Positions 1 through 4,951 of a DNA stretch of 5,120 bases are shown one piece after another. Origin of the DNA: CAYJDR01 sp964368965 (GTDB lineage: Bacteria > Chrysiogenota > Deferribacteres > Deferribacterales > Mucispirillaceae). The translations under genes and the position numbers were made by a program. The stretch lies in contig CAYJDR010000081.1 in assembly GCA_964368965.1 (NCBI GenBank), positions 1 to 5,120 of the forward strand, written 5' to 3'. Below the pieces are notes generated by a model. It saw nothing but the letters and a program-made list of their open reading frames with translations, did no database searches and was not told where the DNA came from. How positions within the stretch are numbered: the stretch's first letter is position 1; each line of letters starts with the position of its first letter.

Positions 1-13
1 CTAGGAATAAGAA

Positions 14-55
14 TGGTTTGCCACGCTCACAGTAAACTGTACGCTCGCAAAGACG
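14..55 (-). repeat. dispersed intergenic palindromic repeat, first copy
   Basis: Read on the minus strand this begins CGTCTTTGCGAGCG and ends GAGCGTGGCAAACC, the pattern of the widespread 'CGTCATTGCGAG...GGCAATCC' intergenic repeats. It can fold: TTTGC (17-21) pairs with GCAAA (47-51), and ACAGT (29-33) pairs with ACTGT (36-40). The hexamer ACGCTC is repeated directly at 23-28 and 41-46 on either side of the central hairpin. The resemblance to the repeat family is from memory and was not searched. Confidence 0.5.
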
Positions 56-63
56 TAATGTGC

Positions 64-97
64 CGTCATCGCGAAGGCGAAGCCTGTGGCGATCCAG
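64..97 (+). repeat. dispersed intergenic palindromic repeat, second copy
   Basis: This stretch runs from CGTCATCGCGA to TGTGGCGATCCAG, matching the same intergenic repeat pattern as the neighbouring copy but in opposite orientation. ATCGC (68-72) pairs with GCGAT (89-93), and AGGC (75-78) pairs with GCCT (82-85) around a GAA loop. The two copies are head to head, joined by GACG (52-55) and CGTC (64-67). Such repeats often give spurious open frames on both strands, which happens here, so no gene is called in 1-105. Confidence 0.55.
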
Positions 98-98
98 A

Positions 99-112
99 AA
101 CATAAAACTTCA
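99..112 (+). repeat. 14-bp direct repeat, left copy (AACATAAAACTTCA)
   Basis: AACATAAAACTTCA occurs here and, in the same orientation, at 5072-5085. The two copies bracket all three genes. The left copy abuts the palindromic repeat and the right copy overlaps an arm of the large inverted repeat. The match may be chance in AT-rich sequence, part of the repeat families, or the remains of a target or attachment sequence. Confidence 0.3.
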
Positions 113-120
113 ACATCAAC

Positions 121-345
121 ACCTCCCCTTTTTCCCATTACTTACCAACACTTTACATAAAATTCACATTATGTTGATTTAGTGTTTATTTACGTATTGT
201 GATTTTTATACTTGCAATTATCAATATTTCATGCTATCAAAAATACTTATAGAGCAAAGTATTAGGGCTTTCTCTATGCTTTCTTTTACTGTGTCTATAT
301 AAATGCATCCTCATTTATACACATAACAAACATATATAAAAGTTA
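121..345. other. AT-rich non-coding region upstream of the replication operon
   Basis: No supported gene lies here. The only reading frames with starts are very short, for example a basic 25-codon minus-strand frame near 239-316. The stretch is strongly AT-rich. The only clear structure is a pair of mutually exclusive hairpins at 242-277, listed separately. Together with the promoters at 346-435 it forms a long leader before the first gene, which could also hold sites for an element-encoded regulator. Confidence 0.6.
242..277 (+). promoter_or_regulatory. two overlapping, mutually exclusive hairpins
   Basis: AATACTT (242-248) pairs perfectly with AAGTATT (257-263) around an 8-nt loop. Alternatively ATAGAG (249-254) plus AAAG (256-259) pairs with CTTT (268-271) plus CTCTAT (272-277), giving 10 pairs with one bulged C and an 8-nt loop. 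The two stems share bases 257-259 and cannot form together. The second is followed by pyrimidine-rich sequence (GCTTTCTTTT). This resembles an attenuator or small-RNA layout, but no clear upstream promoter was found. Confidence 0.25.
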
Positions 346-374
346 TTGACTACTACACACAATGTTGCTATAAC
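346..374 (+). promoter_or_regulatory. promoter P1 of the replication operon
   Basis: A -35 element TTGACT (346-351) and a -10 element TATAAC (369-374) are separated by 17 bp. TG at 366-367 supplies an extended -10. The expected start, about 381, lies just before the LexA-like palindrome at 385-400, so a protein bound there would block initiation or clearance. Confidence 0.6.
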
Positions 375-384
375 TAAATGAAAA

Positions 385-400
385 TCGAACATATGTTCGA
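385..400. promoter_or_regulatory. perfect 16-bp palindromic operator, LexA (SOS) box of the GAAC-N4-GTTC type
   Basis: TCGAACATATGTTCGA is a perfect palindrome. It contains CGAAC-N4-GTTCG, the consensus known for LexA boxes in Bacillus and actinobacteria. It lies immediately downstream of the P1 -10 box and 29 bp upstream of the P2 -10 box, a good place to repress both. Assignment to LexA is by motif. An element-encoded repressor with the same specificity is the main alternative. Confidence 0.65.
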
Positions 401-426
401 GTAATTATTCGCAAATTGTTGTAGTT

Positions 427-435
427 TGCTATAAT
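427..435 (+). promoter_or_regulatory. promoter P2 of the replication operon (extended -10)
   Basis: TGCTATAAT is an extended -10 element with a consensus TATAAT at 430-435. No good -35 is present at the normal distance, which fits extended -10 promoters. The core TTGCTATAA at 426-434 is identical to the P1 core at 365-373. A start near 442 would give a leader of about 26 nt before the first gene. Confidence 0.55.
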
Positions 436-457
436 CATTTTTAAACCAACACATATA

Positions 458-464
458 GAGGTGA
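458..464 (+). promoter_or_regulatory. ribosome binding site of the replication gene
   Basis: GAGGTGA is a strong Shine-Dalgarno sequence, with GAGG ending 6 nt before ATG 468, and it fixes the start. The context AGGTGAAACATGG (459-471) is repeated exactly after the operon at 1492-1504. Confidence 0.7.
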
Positions 465-467
465 AAC

Positions 468-1259
468 ATGGAAACTGCTATTTCTACAGAGAGTTTTGTT
501 TTTTACAAGTCGTTTTATGAGGCTCTCCAAGCGCTCGATGACAATGCACGGCTGCAAGCATATGACGCTATCTGCTCCTATGCGCTCGACGTCAGCGAAA
601 CGCCATCTGTCGACGGTATCGCCAAGGTGATTTTCATCATGGCAAAACCTCAAATGGACGCCAATAAAAAGCGCAAAACAAACGGCAACAAAGGCGGCAG
701 GCCTACTACAAATTCCACTAAAACTACCACAAAAAAAACCAATGGTTCCACAAAAAATAAACCTAATGTAAATGAAAATGTAAATGTAAATGTAAATGCT
801 AATGTAAATGAGAATGTAAATGAAAATGCAAATGCTAATGACACACAGAGTGTATGTAGCGTTGATGAGTATAGTTTACTTTTTGATAGCTACCCAGAGC
901 ACATGCGCACCGAAGCAGATAAACAAACTAAGCTACTCTACGCAAAGATGCGTTCAGCGAAAAAGTTGCCACCTATCGACGAGTTGTTAGCGATATTGAA
1001 AGCGCATAAAAAATCACGCCAATGGCAAAACGGCTATATCCCCAAGATGAAAAACTGGCTACGCAACGGCATGTTCCATGAAAACCTATCGCCCTATTTA
1101 ACGCCTGAGGAAGAGGAAATCGCGGAAACTTCAAGCGCCCTACAGCAAGAAATCGCCGACAAAAAGCGCTGGGCAGTTGCGAATGGATTTAAGGAGTCTG
1201 AGATCGTTTTCGCCGACTTCGTGAAAGCCTATAACGAGGCAATGGGGGTGCAAGCATGA
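468..1259 (+). CDS. phage/plasmid-type replication protein with DUF6291 N-terminal domain
   Basis: This 263-residue cytoplasmic protein probably recruits the replication machinery of a mobile element. Residues 10-80 match the DUF6291 pattern as I know it: SFVFYKSFYEAL, then YDAICSYAL, FIMAKPQMDANKKR and NGNKGGRP. Residues 80-125 are a low-complexity linker rich in Thr, Lys and Asn with NV/NE/NA dipeptides. Residues 136-210 resemble the C-terminal part of many phage replication proteins: a helical YPEHM...K...LL segment, then RQWQNGYIPKMKNWLRNGMF, which recalls the common W..GG.FIP....WL pattern. The last 50 residues are a charged helical tail. The start is supported by GAGG at 458-461. The stop overlaps the next start (ATGA), so the two genes are translationally coupled. 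Expression is probably SOS-responsive through the palindrome at 385-400. The exact biochemical role is inferred from domain company; no helicase or primase motifs are present. Confidence 0.8.
   Translation: METAISTESFVFYKSFYEALQALDDNARLQAYDAICSYALDVSETPSVDGIAKVIFIMAKPQMDANKKRKTNGNKGGRPTTNSTKTTTKKTNGSTKNKPNVNENVNVNVNANVNENVNENANANDTQSVCSVDEYSLLFDSYPEHMRTEADKQTKLLYAKMRSAKKLPPIDELLAILKAHKKSRQWQNGYIPKMKNWLRNGMFHENLSPYLTPEEEEIAETSSALQQEIADKKRWAVANGFKESEIVFADFVKAYNEAMGVQA
765..840 (+). repeat. AATGNN hexamer / 12-bp repeat array inside the replication gene
   Basis: Twelve consecutive AATGNN hexamers plus a final AATG can be read as six 12-bp units. Five of the units begin AATGTAAATG and the last begins AATGCAAATG. 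The array encodes residues 100-125, an Asn-Val/Glu/Ala linker. The period is a multiple of three, so changes in copy number keep the reading frame. An A-rich stretch (721-763) lies just upstream. The array could be only a flexible linker, or it could double as origin iterons, as the lambda origin lies inside its O gene. Confidence 0.85.
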
Positions 1260-1489
1260 TGAACGCTGGTGTTGATCGCTTCATGGAGAGCATGCCGAAG
1301 TGGAAAAACTTGTTATCTGTGAAATACGTAGCCGATAAGCTAGATGTCGATGTGAAGACAGTTAAACGCTATATCGAAGATGGCAAACTAGAGGCAATCT
1401 CGCTACCATACGGCAGAGATAAGCGCCAATATAAAATCATGAAAAGCGCACTAGCTGAGTTTCTGCAAGCCGATTATGGCGATTGGTAG
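1256..1489 (+). CDS. small excisionase-like helix-turn-helix DNA-binding protein
   Basis: This 77-residue protein has the fold signature of the HTH_17/excisionase (MerR-like winged helix) group. LLSVKYVADKLDVD (19-32) forms the first helix and turn. KTVKRYIEDGKLEAI (34-48) is the recognition helix with the usual 'I..GKL.A' ending. LPYGRDKRQYKIMKSALAEFL (50-70) is a basic wing and closing helix. It starts in the ATGA overlap with the replication gene, with GGGGGTG (1244-1250) as its Shine-Dalgarno. A second ATG at 1259 would give a product one residue shorter. Its likely roles are excisionase, or a regulator of the operon or of DNA processing. No integrase accompanies it here, so excision is only inferred. 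Confidence 0.75.
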   Translation: MMNAGVDRFMESMPKWKNLLSVKYVADKLDVDVKTVKRYIEDGKLEAISLPYGRDKRQYKIMKSALAEFLQADYGDW

Positions 1490-1491
1490 CA

Positions 1492-1542
1492 AGGTGAAAC
1501 ATGGGGACTTGTGGTGTTGTTAAAAGTCCCCTAAGTTGTTGA
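1492..1542 (+). other. duplicated initiation signal opening a 13-codon frame
   Basis: AGGTGAAACATGG (1492-1504) is identical to the signal that starts the replication gene (459-471). It begins three bases after the TAG of the helix-turn-helix gene. It leads into ATG 1501 and a 13-residue frame, MGTCGVVKSPLSC, ending at TGA 1540-1542. The spacing looks like the start of a third operon gene. The body may have been deleted, or this may be a genuine tiny peptide or leader. I favour a truncated gene start. Confidence 0.3.
1503..1531. terminator. hairpin after the replication operon, possible weak bidirectional terminator
   Basis: GGGGACTT (1503-1510) pairs perfectly with AAGTCCCC (1524-1531) around a 13-nt loop. 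It lies 13 nt past the stop of the helix-turn-helix gene and directly at the end of the minus-strand relic frame, as a shared terminator would. No run of T follows on either strand and the loop is large, so intrinsic termination would be inefficient. It could instead mask the ATG at 1501. Confidence 0.35.
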
Positions 1543-1687
1543 TGAGGTTATTTGTTTTGAGGTAGTTCGTTCCACATTTTTCACAGCTATGCCATTCCCT
1601 AAATCTTTTGCTATGCTTATATATGCGTAGGCTTTCACAAAGTCTTGCTTAACGCTTACACCCCTCACAACCAACAATTATTGACAT
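1531..1687 (-). pseudogene. possible decayed small minus-strand gene
   Basis: On the minus strand ATG at 1687 is preceded by AAGG at a suitable distance. It reads MSIIVGCEGCKR before a stop at 1649-1651. One frame over, an open stretch from GTG 1668 to TAG 1531-1533 gives 45 residues, including VKQDFVKAYAYISIAKDLG and NGIAVKNVERTTSK, which reads like a normal protein. Joining the frames by one indel would give about 52 residues. I do not recognise the family. It ends exactly at the hairpin 1503-1531, and its start overlaps the -35 box of the lipoprotein promoter. It may be a relic, or chance. Confidence 0.25.
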
Positions 1688-1709
1688 CTGAACCTTATAG
1701 GCGTATGAT
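1681..1709 (+). promoter_or_regulatory. strong sigma-70 promoter of the lipoprotein gene
   Basis: A perfect -35 TTGACA (1681-1686) and a -10 TATGAT (1704-1709, five of six) are spaced 17 bp apart. The expected start near 1716 gives a leader of about 36 nt. The promoter makes the lipoprotein gene a unit separate from the replication operon. Confidence 0.75.
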
Positions 1710-1742
1710 ACTCATTGTAATAAACTCACAAATAAATAAAAC

Positions 1743-1746
1743 GAGG
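1743..1746 (+). promoter_or_regulatory. ribosome binding site of the lipoprotein gene
   Basis: GAGG, within ACGAGGATATAATG, lies 5 nt before ATG 1752. It supports this start, which also places the signal peptide correctly. Confidence 0.7.
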
Positions 1747-1751
1747 ATATA

Positions 1752-4700
1752 ATGTTTCGTAAACTATTAACAACATTAGCTTTAGTCGTATCGGCTATAG
1801 CAATCACCGCATGTGGTGGTGACAATGACAACAACAATCAACCGAATGTTGTACACGTACCAGTTCAAAGCATATCGGTAAAATCAACAACGATAACGCT
1901 TGACCCAAGCGTAACAACACTGCCAATAGAGGTTGTGTTTAACCCGTTGAACGCTACAAACAAGGCGTTGACGTATGTGTCAGACAACACAAGCGTGCTA
2001 ACAGTGTCAGAAAATGGCACTATCACAACGCAAGCAGTTACGGCAGACTCAACTGCTACTATCACAATCACATCGGCTGATAACTCAAGCGCTACGGCTA
2101 CAGTTGCAGTTACTGTGCGTGCAACAGCACTAGGCTATAGCATTATCAACGGCGCGTGGGAAATATATAACGCAGAAGGCTTGAAAGCATACAGAGATGA
2201 AGTGAACAAAGGTGGCTCCTATGCAAGCACTAGCGCAAAACTAGCACAAAATATCACATTGGATAACACGGAAGAATGGACACCGATAGGTCCTGATATA
2301 ACTAGATTTTCTGGCACATTTGATGGCAACGGTAAAACTATCACTGGTTTAAATATTTCTACCCCTTCAACTGGCAACCAAGGCTTATTTGACACTATAA
2401 CTACTAATGGTAAAATTAGCAACTTAGGCTTGATATCGCCAAACATTATAGGCAACTCCGATACTGGCGCTATAGCTGGCCGTAATGACGGTGGCGCAAT
2501 TATAGCATGTTATGTAAGTGGCGGAACAATTGAAGGCTCAGACACGCGCTCTGGTGATGTTGGTGGCATAGTTGGTGATAATGGTGGTGCAATCACAGCT
2601 AGCTATGTGATTGGTAGCACAATTGAAGGTGCAGGCTCTGCTGATGCTGGCGGTATAGCTGGCAGTAATGATCAAGGAATAATCACAGCAAGTTATGTGA
2701 GTGGCACAACTATCACTAACACAGGCTCAGGGCATGCTGGTGGCATAATCGGGCGACTTGAGTTCGGTCCTAATTATATTTATGGTGTAAGTAGCGCAAA
2801 CTTCTATAATGTTACAGGTGATGCAATACAAGGTGTGGGCATAAATACAAATACTTACGAAAGTATTGCCCCACAAATAGAAATAGCGAAAACCACTGAT
2901 GTTACAGATAACATGAGCGCCTTAAACAAAGCGATAGAATTTGCAGCATATGAATATTATAAGAATGGTGACACACTTGCCATAAGGCTAAAAGAGGTTG
3001 CACCGTTGCCAAGCATCGTGAACGGCTATTACGAAGTGAACACAGCGAATGAGCTAATAGCATTGAGGGATAACCTAAACTTTCGAGATGTTCCGTTAAA
3101 CATAAACATAAAACTTATGAACAACATAACACTAGATGCAAATGAACAATGGATACCAATAATGAGATACGCAGGCATCTTTGACGGTAACGGTAAAACG
3201 ATAACTGGCTTGATGATGGATAGAAAAGCTGAGTACCAAGCACTATTTAGCCGTGTTGATGACAGTGGCGAAGTGAAAAACCTAGGCTTGATAAACCCAT
3301 CTATCAAGGGTGCAAGATTTGTGGCTGGTATAATCGCTTATGGCAATGGTGAAAATGTTACAGCGTGTTATGTTAGTGGTGGCACAATTGAAGGCACAGG
3401 TAATACGGTAGGCGGTATCGTTGCACATAACTATAAACCTACAATCACAGCAAGCTATGTGAGTGGCGTTACTATTAAAGGTGTAGAGTCTGTCGGTGGC
3501 ATCGTAGGGAGTAATGGGTCATCTGCTATTACAGCAAGCTATGTAACTGATAGCACAATTGAAGGCACAGGTAATCTTGTTGGTGGTATAACTGGAAGTA
3601 GCAGAGGTTTAATCGCAAGAAACTATGTAAGCAACAGCACTATTAAAGGTGTTGACAGCGTCGGTGGCATCACTGGGTTCATCACAGCTGATAATAATCT
3701 TGTAGCGATTACTGCAAACTATGTAACTGGTGGCAGTATTGAAGGTAGTGATAAAGTCAGCGGTATCGTTGGAGAAAACGAACTTGTTACAATCGTAGCA
3801 AATTATGTGAACGGCACTACTCTTGCAGGTAGTTCAGGCTTAACTATCGGCAGTATAGTAGGTGTAAATAAGGGCTTACCTATCTCAAACTTCTATAATG
3901 TTAATGGTATTAAAGGCGTTGGTGGTGTAGCCACTGATGTAGATAACGAAACAGCACATACAAATGACATCATAACAAACAAAGACGCTCTAAACAAAGC
4001 ACTGAGCGTATACACACATGAATACGTTGAGAGTGGCAACATATTAGTTTTACAGCCAAAGGCAACAGCACCAACATTGCCAAGCGTAGATAGCGATGGC
4101 TACTACTTAGTAGACTCAGCAGATAACTTAAGCATAATGCGTGATTACATAAACTTAGGCAACACACGTATCAATATCAGGCTTATGGAGAATATCGACT
4201 TGAATAACGAAGAATGGACACCTATAAACAGCTTCGTAGGCATATTCGACGGTAACGGTAAGACTATCTCAGGCTTAAAGGTAGATACTACATCTAACAA
4301 CCAAGGCTTGTTTGCACTCACTAAAGGAACAATCAAACACTTAGGCTTGATATCACCTACCGTTACGGGTGGAAACAATGTTGGTGGCATCGCAGGGTAT
4401 AACTATGCGACAATTTTAGCTAGCTATGTAAAAAATGGCAGAATCGAGGGCACAGGCGAAAACGTCGGCGGTATAGCTGGCGCTAGCAGATATAACTCTA
4501 TAACAGCAAGTTATGTAATTACTAGCCTAGTCAAAGGCGCAAACAATGTCGGTGGTATCGTTGGTAATATTCTCGAATATACTGAACTTATTGCAAACTA
4601 TGTGAGCGGTGCTGTAATTGAGAGTACTGGCTATGCTGGTGGTATTGCTGGAAGCATCAATAGAAACACACTTGAGGTAAACTATTATCATAATAGCCCG

Positions 4701-4898
4701 TTTGTAGCAAATGGCATAGGTAACCCAGCTGAAGACACTAATGCAGAACCTGTAGGCTCGCCATCAGAACTCAACAATAAAGTTGACGGTATGAACACAG
4801 CGATAGAGAATATATCACCAGCAGTTGATTACAGGTATCAAAAAGGGGATAATCCAATGTCTGATTTACCAACGTTGGTAAAGGGTGTTAATCCGTAA
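1752..4898 (+). CDS. large surface lipoprotein with Big2 domain and three GLUG beta-helix modules
   Basis: This is a 1048-residue exported lipoprotein. Residues 1-20 are a signal peptide (FRK, hydrophobic LLTTLALVVSAIAI) ending in the lipobox ITA-C, with lipidated Cys21. The following GGDNDNNNQ is a polar tether, and Gly at +2 fits outer-membrane sorting. Residues 36-122 form a bacterial Ig-like Big2 domain (VQSISVKSTTITL...VVFNPLNATNKALTYVSDN...VLTVSENGTIT...ATITITSAD). Three modules follow (134-424, 425-782, 783-1048). Each has a cap containing FDGNGKTI[TS]GL (189-200, 476-487, 831-842), then GLUG-type coils G-G-I-x-G...ITASYVSG.TIEG (4, 7 and 4 coils by the GGIxG count), then a closing segment. 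Only two other Cys exist, C253 and C539, both at the ASYV Ser position in the first coil of modules 1 and 2. The domains suggest an adhesin-like or matrix role; no catalytic motif was seen. It has its own promoter and terminator. Confidence 0.85.
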   Translation: MFRKLLTTLALVVSAIAITACGGDNDNNNQPNVVHVPVQSISVKSTTITLDPSVTTLPIEVVFNPLNATNKALTYVSDNTSVLTVSENGTITTQAVTADSTATITITSADNSSATATVAVTVRATALGYSIINGAWEIYNAEGLKAYRDEVNKGGSYASTSAKLAQNITLDNTEEWTPIGPDITRFSGTFDGNGKTITGLNISTPSTGNQGLFDTITTNGKISNLGLISPNIIGNSDTGAIAGRNDGGAIIACYVSGGTIEGSDTRSGDVGGIVGDNGGAITASYVIGSTIEGAGSADAGGIAGSNDQGIITASYVSGTTITNTGSGHAGGIIGRLEFGPNYIYGVSSANFYNVTGDAIQGVGINTNTYESIAPQIEIAKTTDVTDNMSALNKAIEFAAYEYYKNGDTLAIRLKEVAPLPSIVNGYYEVNTANELIALRDNLNFRDVPLNINIKLMNNITLDANEQWIPIMRYAGIFDGNGKTITGLMMDRKAEYQALFSRVDDSGEVKNLGLINPSIKGARFVAGIIAYGNGENVTACYVSGGTIEGTGNTVGGIVAHNYKPTITASYVSGVTIKGVESVGGIVGSNGSSAITASYVTDSTIEGTGNLVGGITGSSRGLIARNYVSNSTIKGVDSVGGITGFITADNNLVAITANYVTGGSIEGSDKVSGIVGENELVTIVANYVNGTTLAGSSGLTIGSIVGVNKGLPISNFYNVNGIKGVGGVATDVDNETAHTNDIITNKDALNKALSVYTHEYVESGNILVLQPKATAPTLPSVDSDGYYLVDSADNLSIMRDYINLGNTRINIRLMENIDLNNEEWTPINSFVGIFDGNGKTISGLKVDTTSNNQGLFALTKGTIKHLGLISPTVTGGNNVGGIAGYNYATILASYVKNGRIEGTGENVGGIAGASRYNSITASYVITSLVKGANNVGGIVGNILEYTELIANYVSGAVIESTGYAGGIAGSINRNTLEVNYYHNSPFVANGIGNPAEDTNAEPVGSPSELNNKVDGMNTAIENISPAVDYRYQKGDNPMSDLPTLVKGVNP
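2151..3023 (+). repeat. lipoprotein module 1 (cap, 4 GLUG coils, closer)
   Basis: This encodes residues 134-424. The cap runs from GAWEIYNAEGLKAYRD to FSGTFDGNGKTITGL and NQGLF. The coils carry GAIAG, GGIVG, GGIAG and GGIIG (239-334). The closing segment spans about 349-419 (NFYNVTGDAI, MSALNKAIEFAAYEYYKNGD). Internal similarity to modules 2 and 3 is clear at protein level and diverged at DNA level, so the module duplications are old. Confidence 0.75.
3024..4097 (+). repeat. lipoprotein module 2 (cap, 7 GLUG coils, closer)
   Basis: This encodes residues 425-782 and is the longest module. The coils carry AGIIA, GGIVA, GGIVG, GGITG, GGITG, SGIVG and GSIVG (525-704). Coils alternate between TIEG-type and TIKG-type, suggesting a two-coil duplication. 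A 23-bp exact direct repeat (3382-3404 and 3553-3575, offset 171 bp) and a 14-bp one (3471-3484 and 3639-3652, offset 168 bp) support recent expansion. The closer is NFYNVNGI...ALNKALSVYTHEYVESGN. Confidence 0.75.
4098..4895 (+). repeat. lipoprotein module 3 (cap, 4 GLUG coils, C-terminal closer)
   Basis: This encodes residues 783-1048. The cap GYYLVDSADNLSIMRDYI leads to FVGIFDGNGKTISGL. The coils carry GGIAG, GGIAG, GGIVG and GGIAG (878-967). The C-terminus NYYHNSPF...MNTAIENISPAVDYRYQKGDNP is the same kind of closing segment as ends modules 1 and 2, so the protein appears complete rather than truncated. Confidence 0.75.
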
Positions 4899-4920
4899 GG
4901 GTTAAATAGGTAAATGTATG

Positions 4921-4951
4921 GGGTGTGTTAGAGATAGCACACCCTTTTTTT
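4921..4951 (+). terminator. rho-independent terminator of the lipoprotein gene
   Basis: GGGTGTG (4921-4927) pairs with CACACCC (4938-4944). The stem extends inward by a T-G wobble and two A-T pairs to a GAGA tetraloop (4931-4934), then seven T (4945-4951). It lies 22 nt after the stop codon. The shape is textbook, with a GNRA-type loop. Confidence 0.9.

Noticed and set aside
1..105. Open frames through the left edge on both strands (plus 1-105 ending TAA; minus from ATG at 103)
   Set aside because: Both lie wholly within the dispersed palindromic repeats, which commonly give spurious open frames; the translations look like repeat-derived sequence.
66..116. Minus-strand ATG at 116 with a strong AGGTG-type Shine-Dalgarno
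   Set aside because: The frame closes after 16 codons inside the palindromic repeat, with no support for a product.
239..316. 25-codon basic minus-strand frame (MRMHLYRHSKRK...)
   Set aside because: Very short, no good ribosome binding site, and it overlaps the hairpin region; likely chance.
378..404. 8-codon frame MKIEHMFE spanning the palindrome
   Set aside because: It starts at or before the expected P1 transcript start, and its sequence is dictated by the operator palindrome.
650..844. 64-residue minus-strand frame rich in Phe/Thr
   Set aside because: Antisense shadow of the Asn/Lys-rich linker and AATGNN array of the replication gene.
2219..4390. Several 65-92 residue minus-strand frames inside the lipoprotein gene
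   Set aside because: They recur at equivalent places in the modules and are antisense shadows of the cap and coil repeats.
2450..4660. Spaced repeated words resembling a CRISPR-like array
   Set aside because: The repeats are diverged, in frame, and encode GLUG coils of one continuous protein; there are no uniform repeats with unique spacers.
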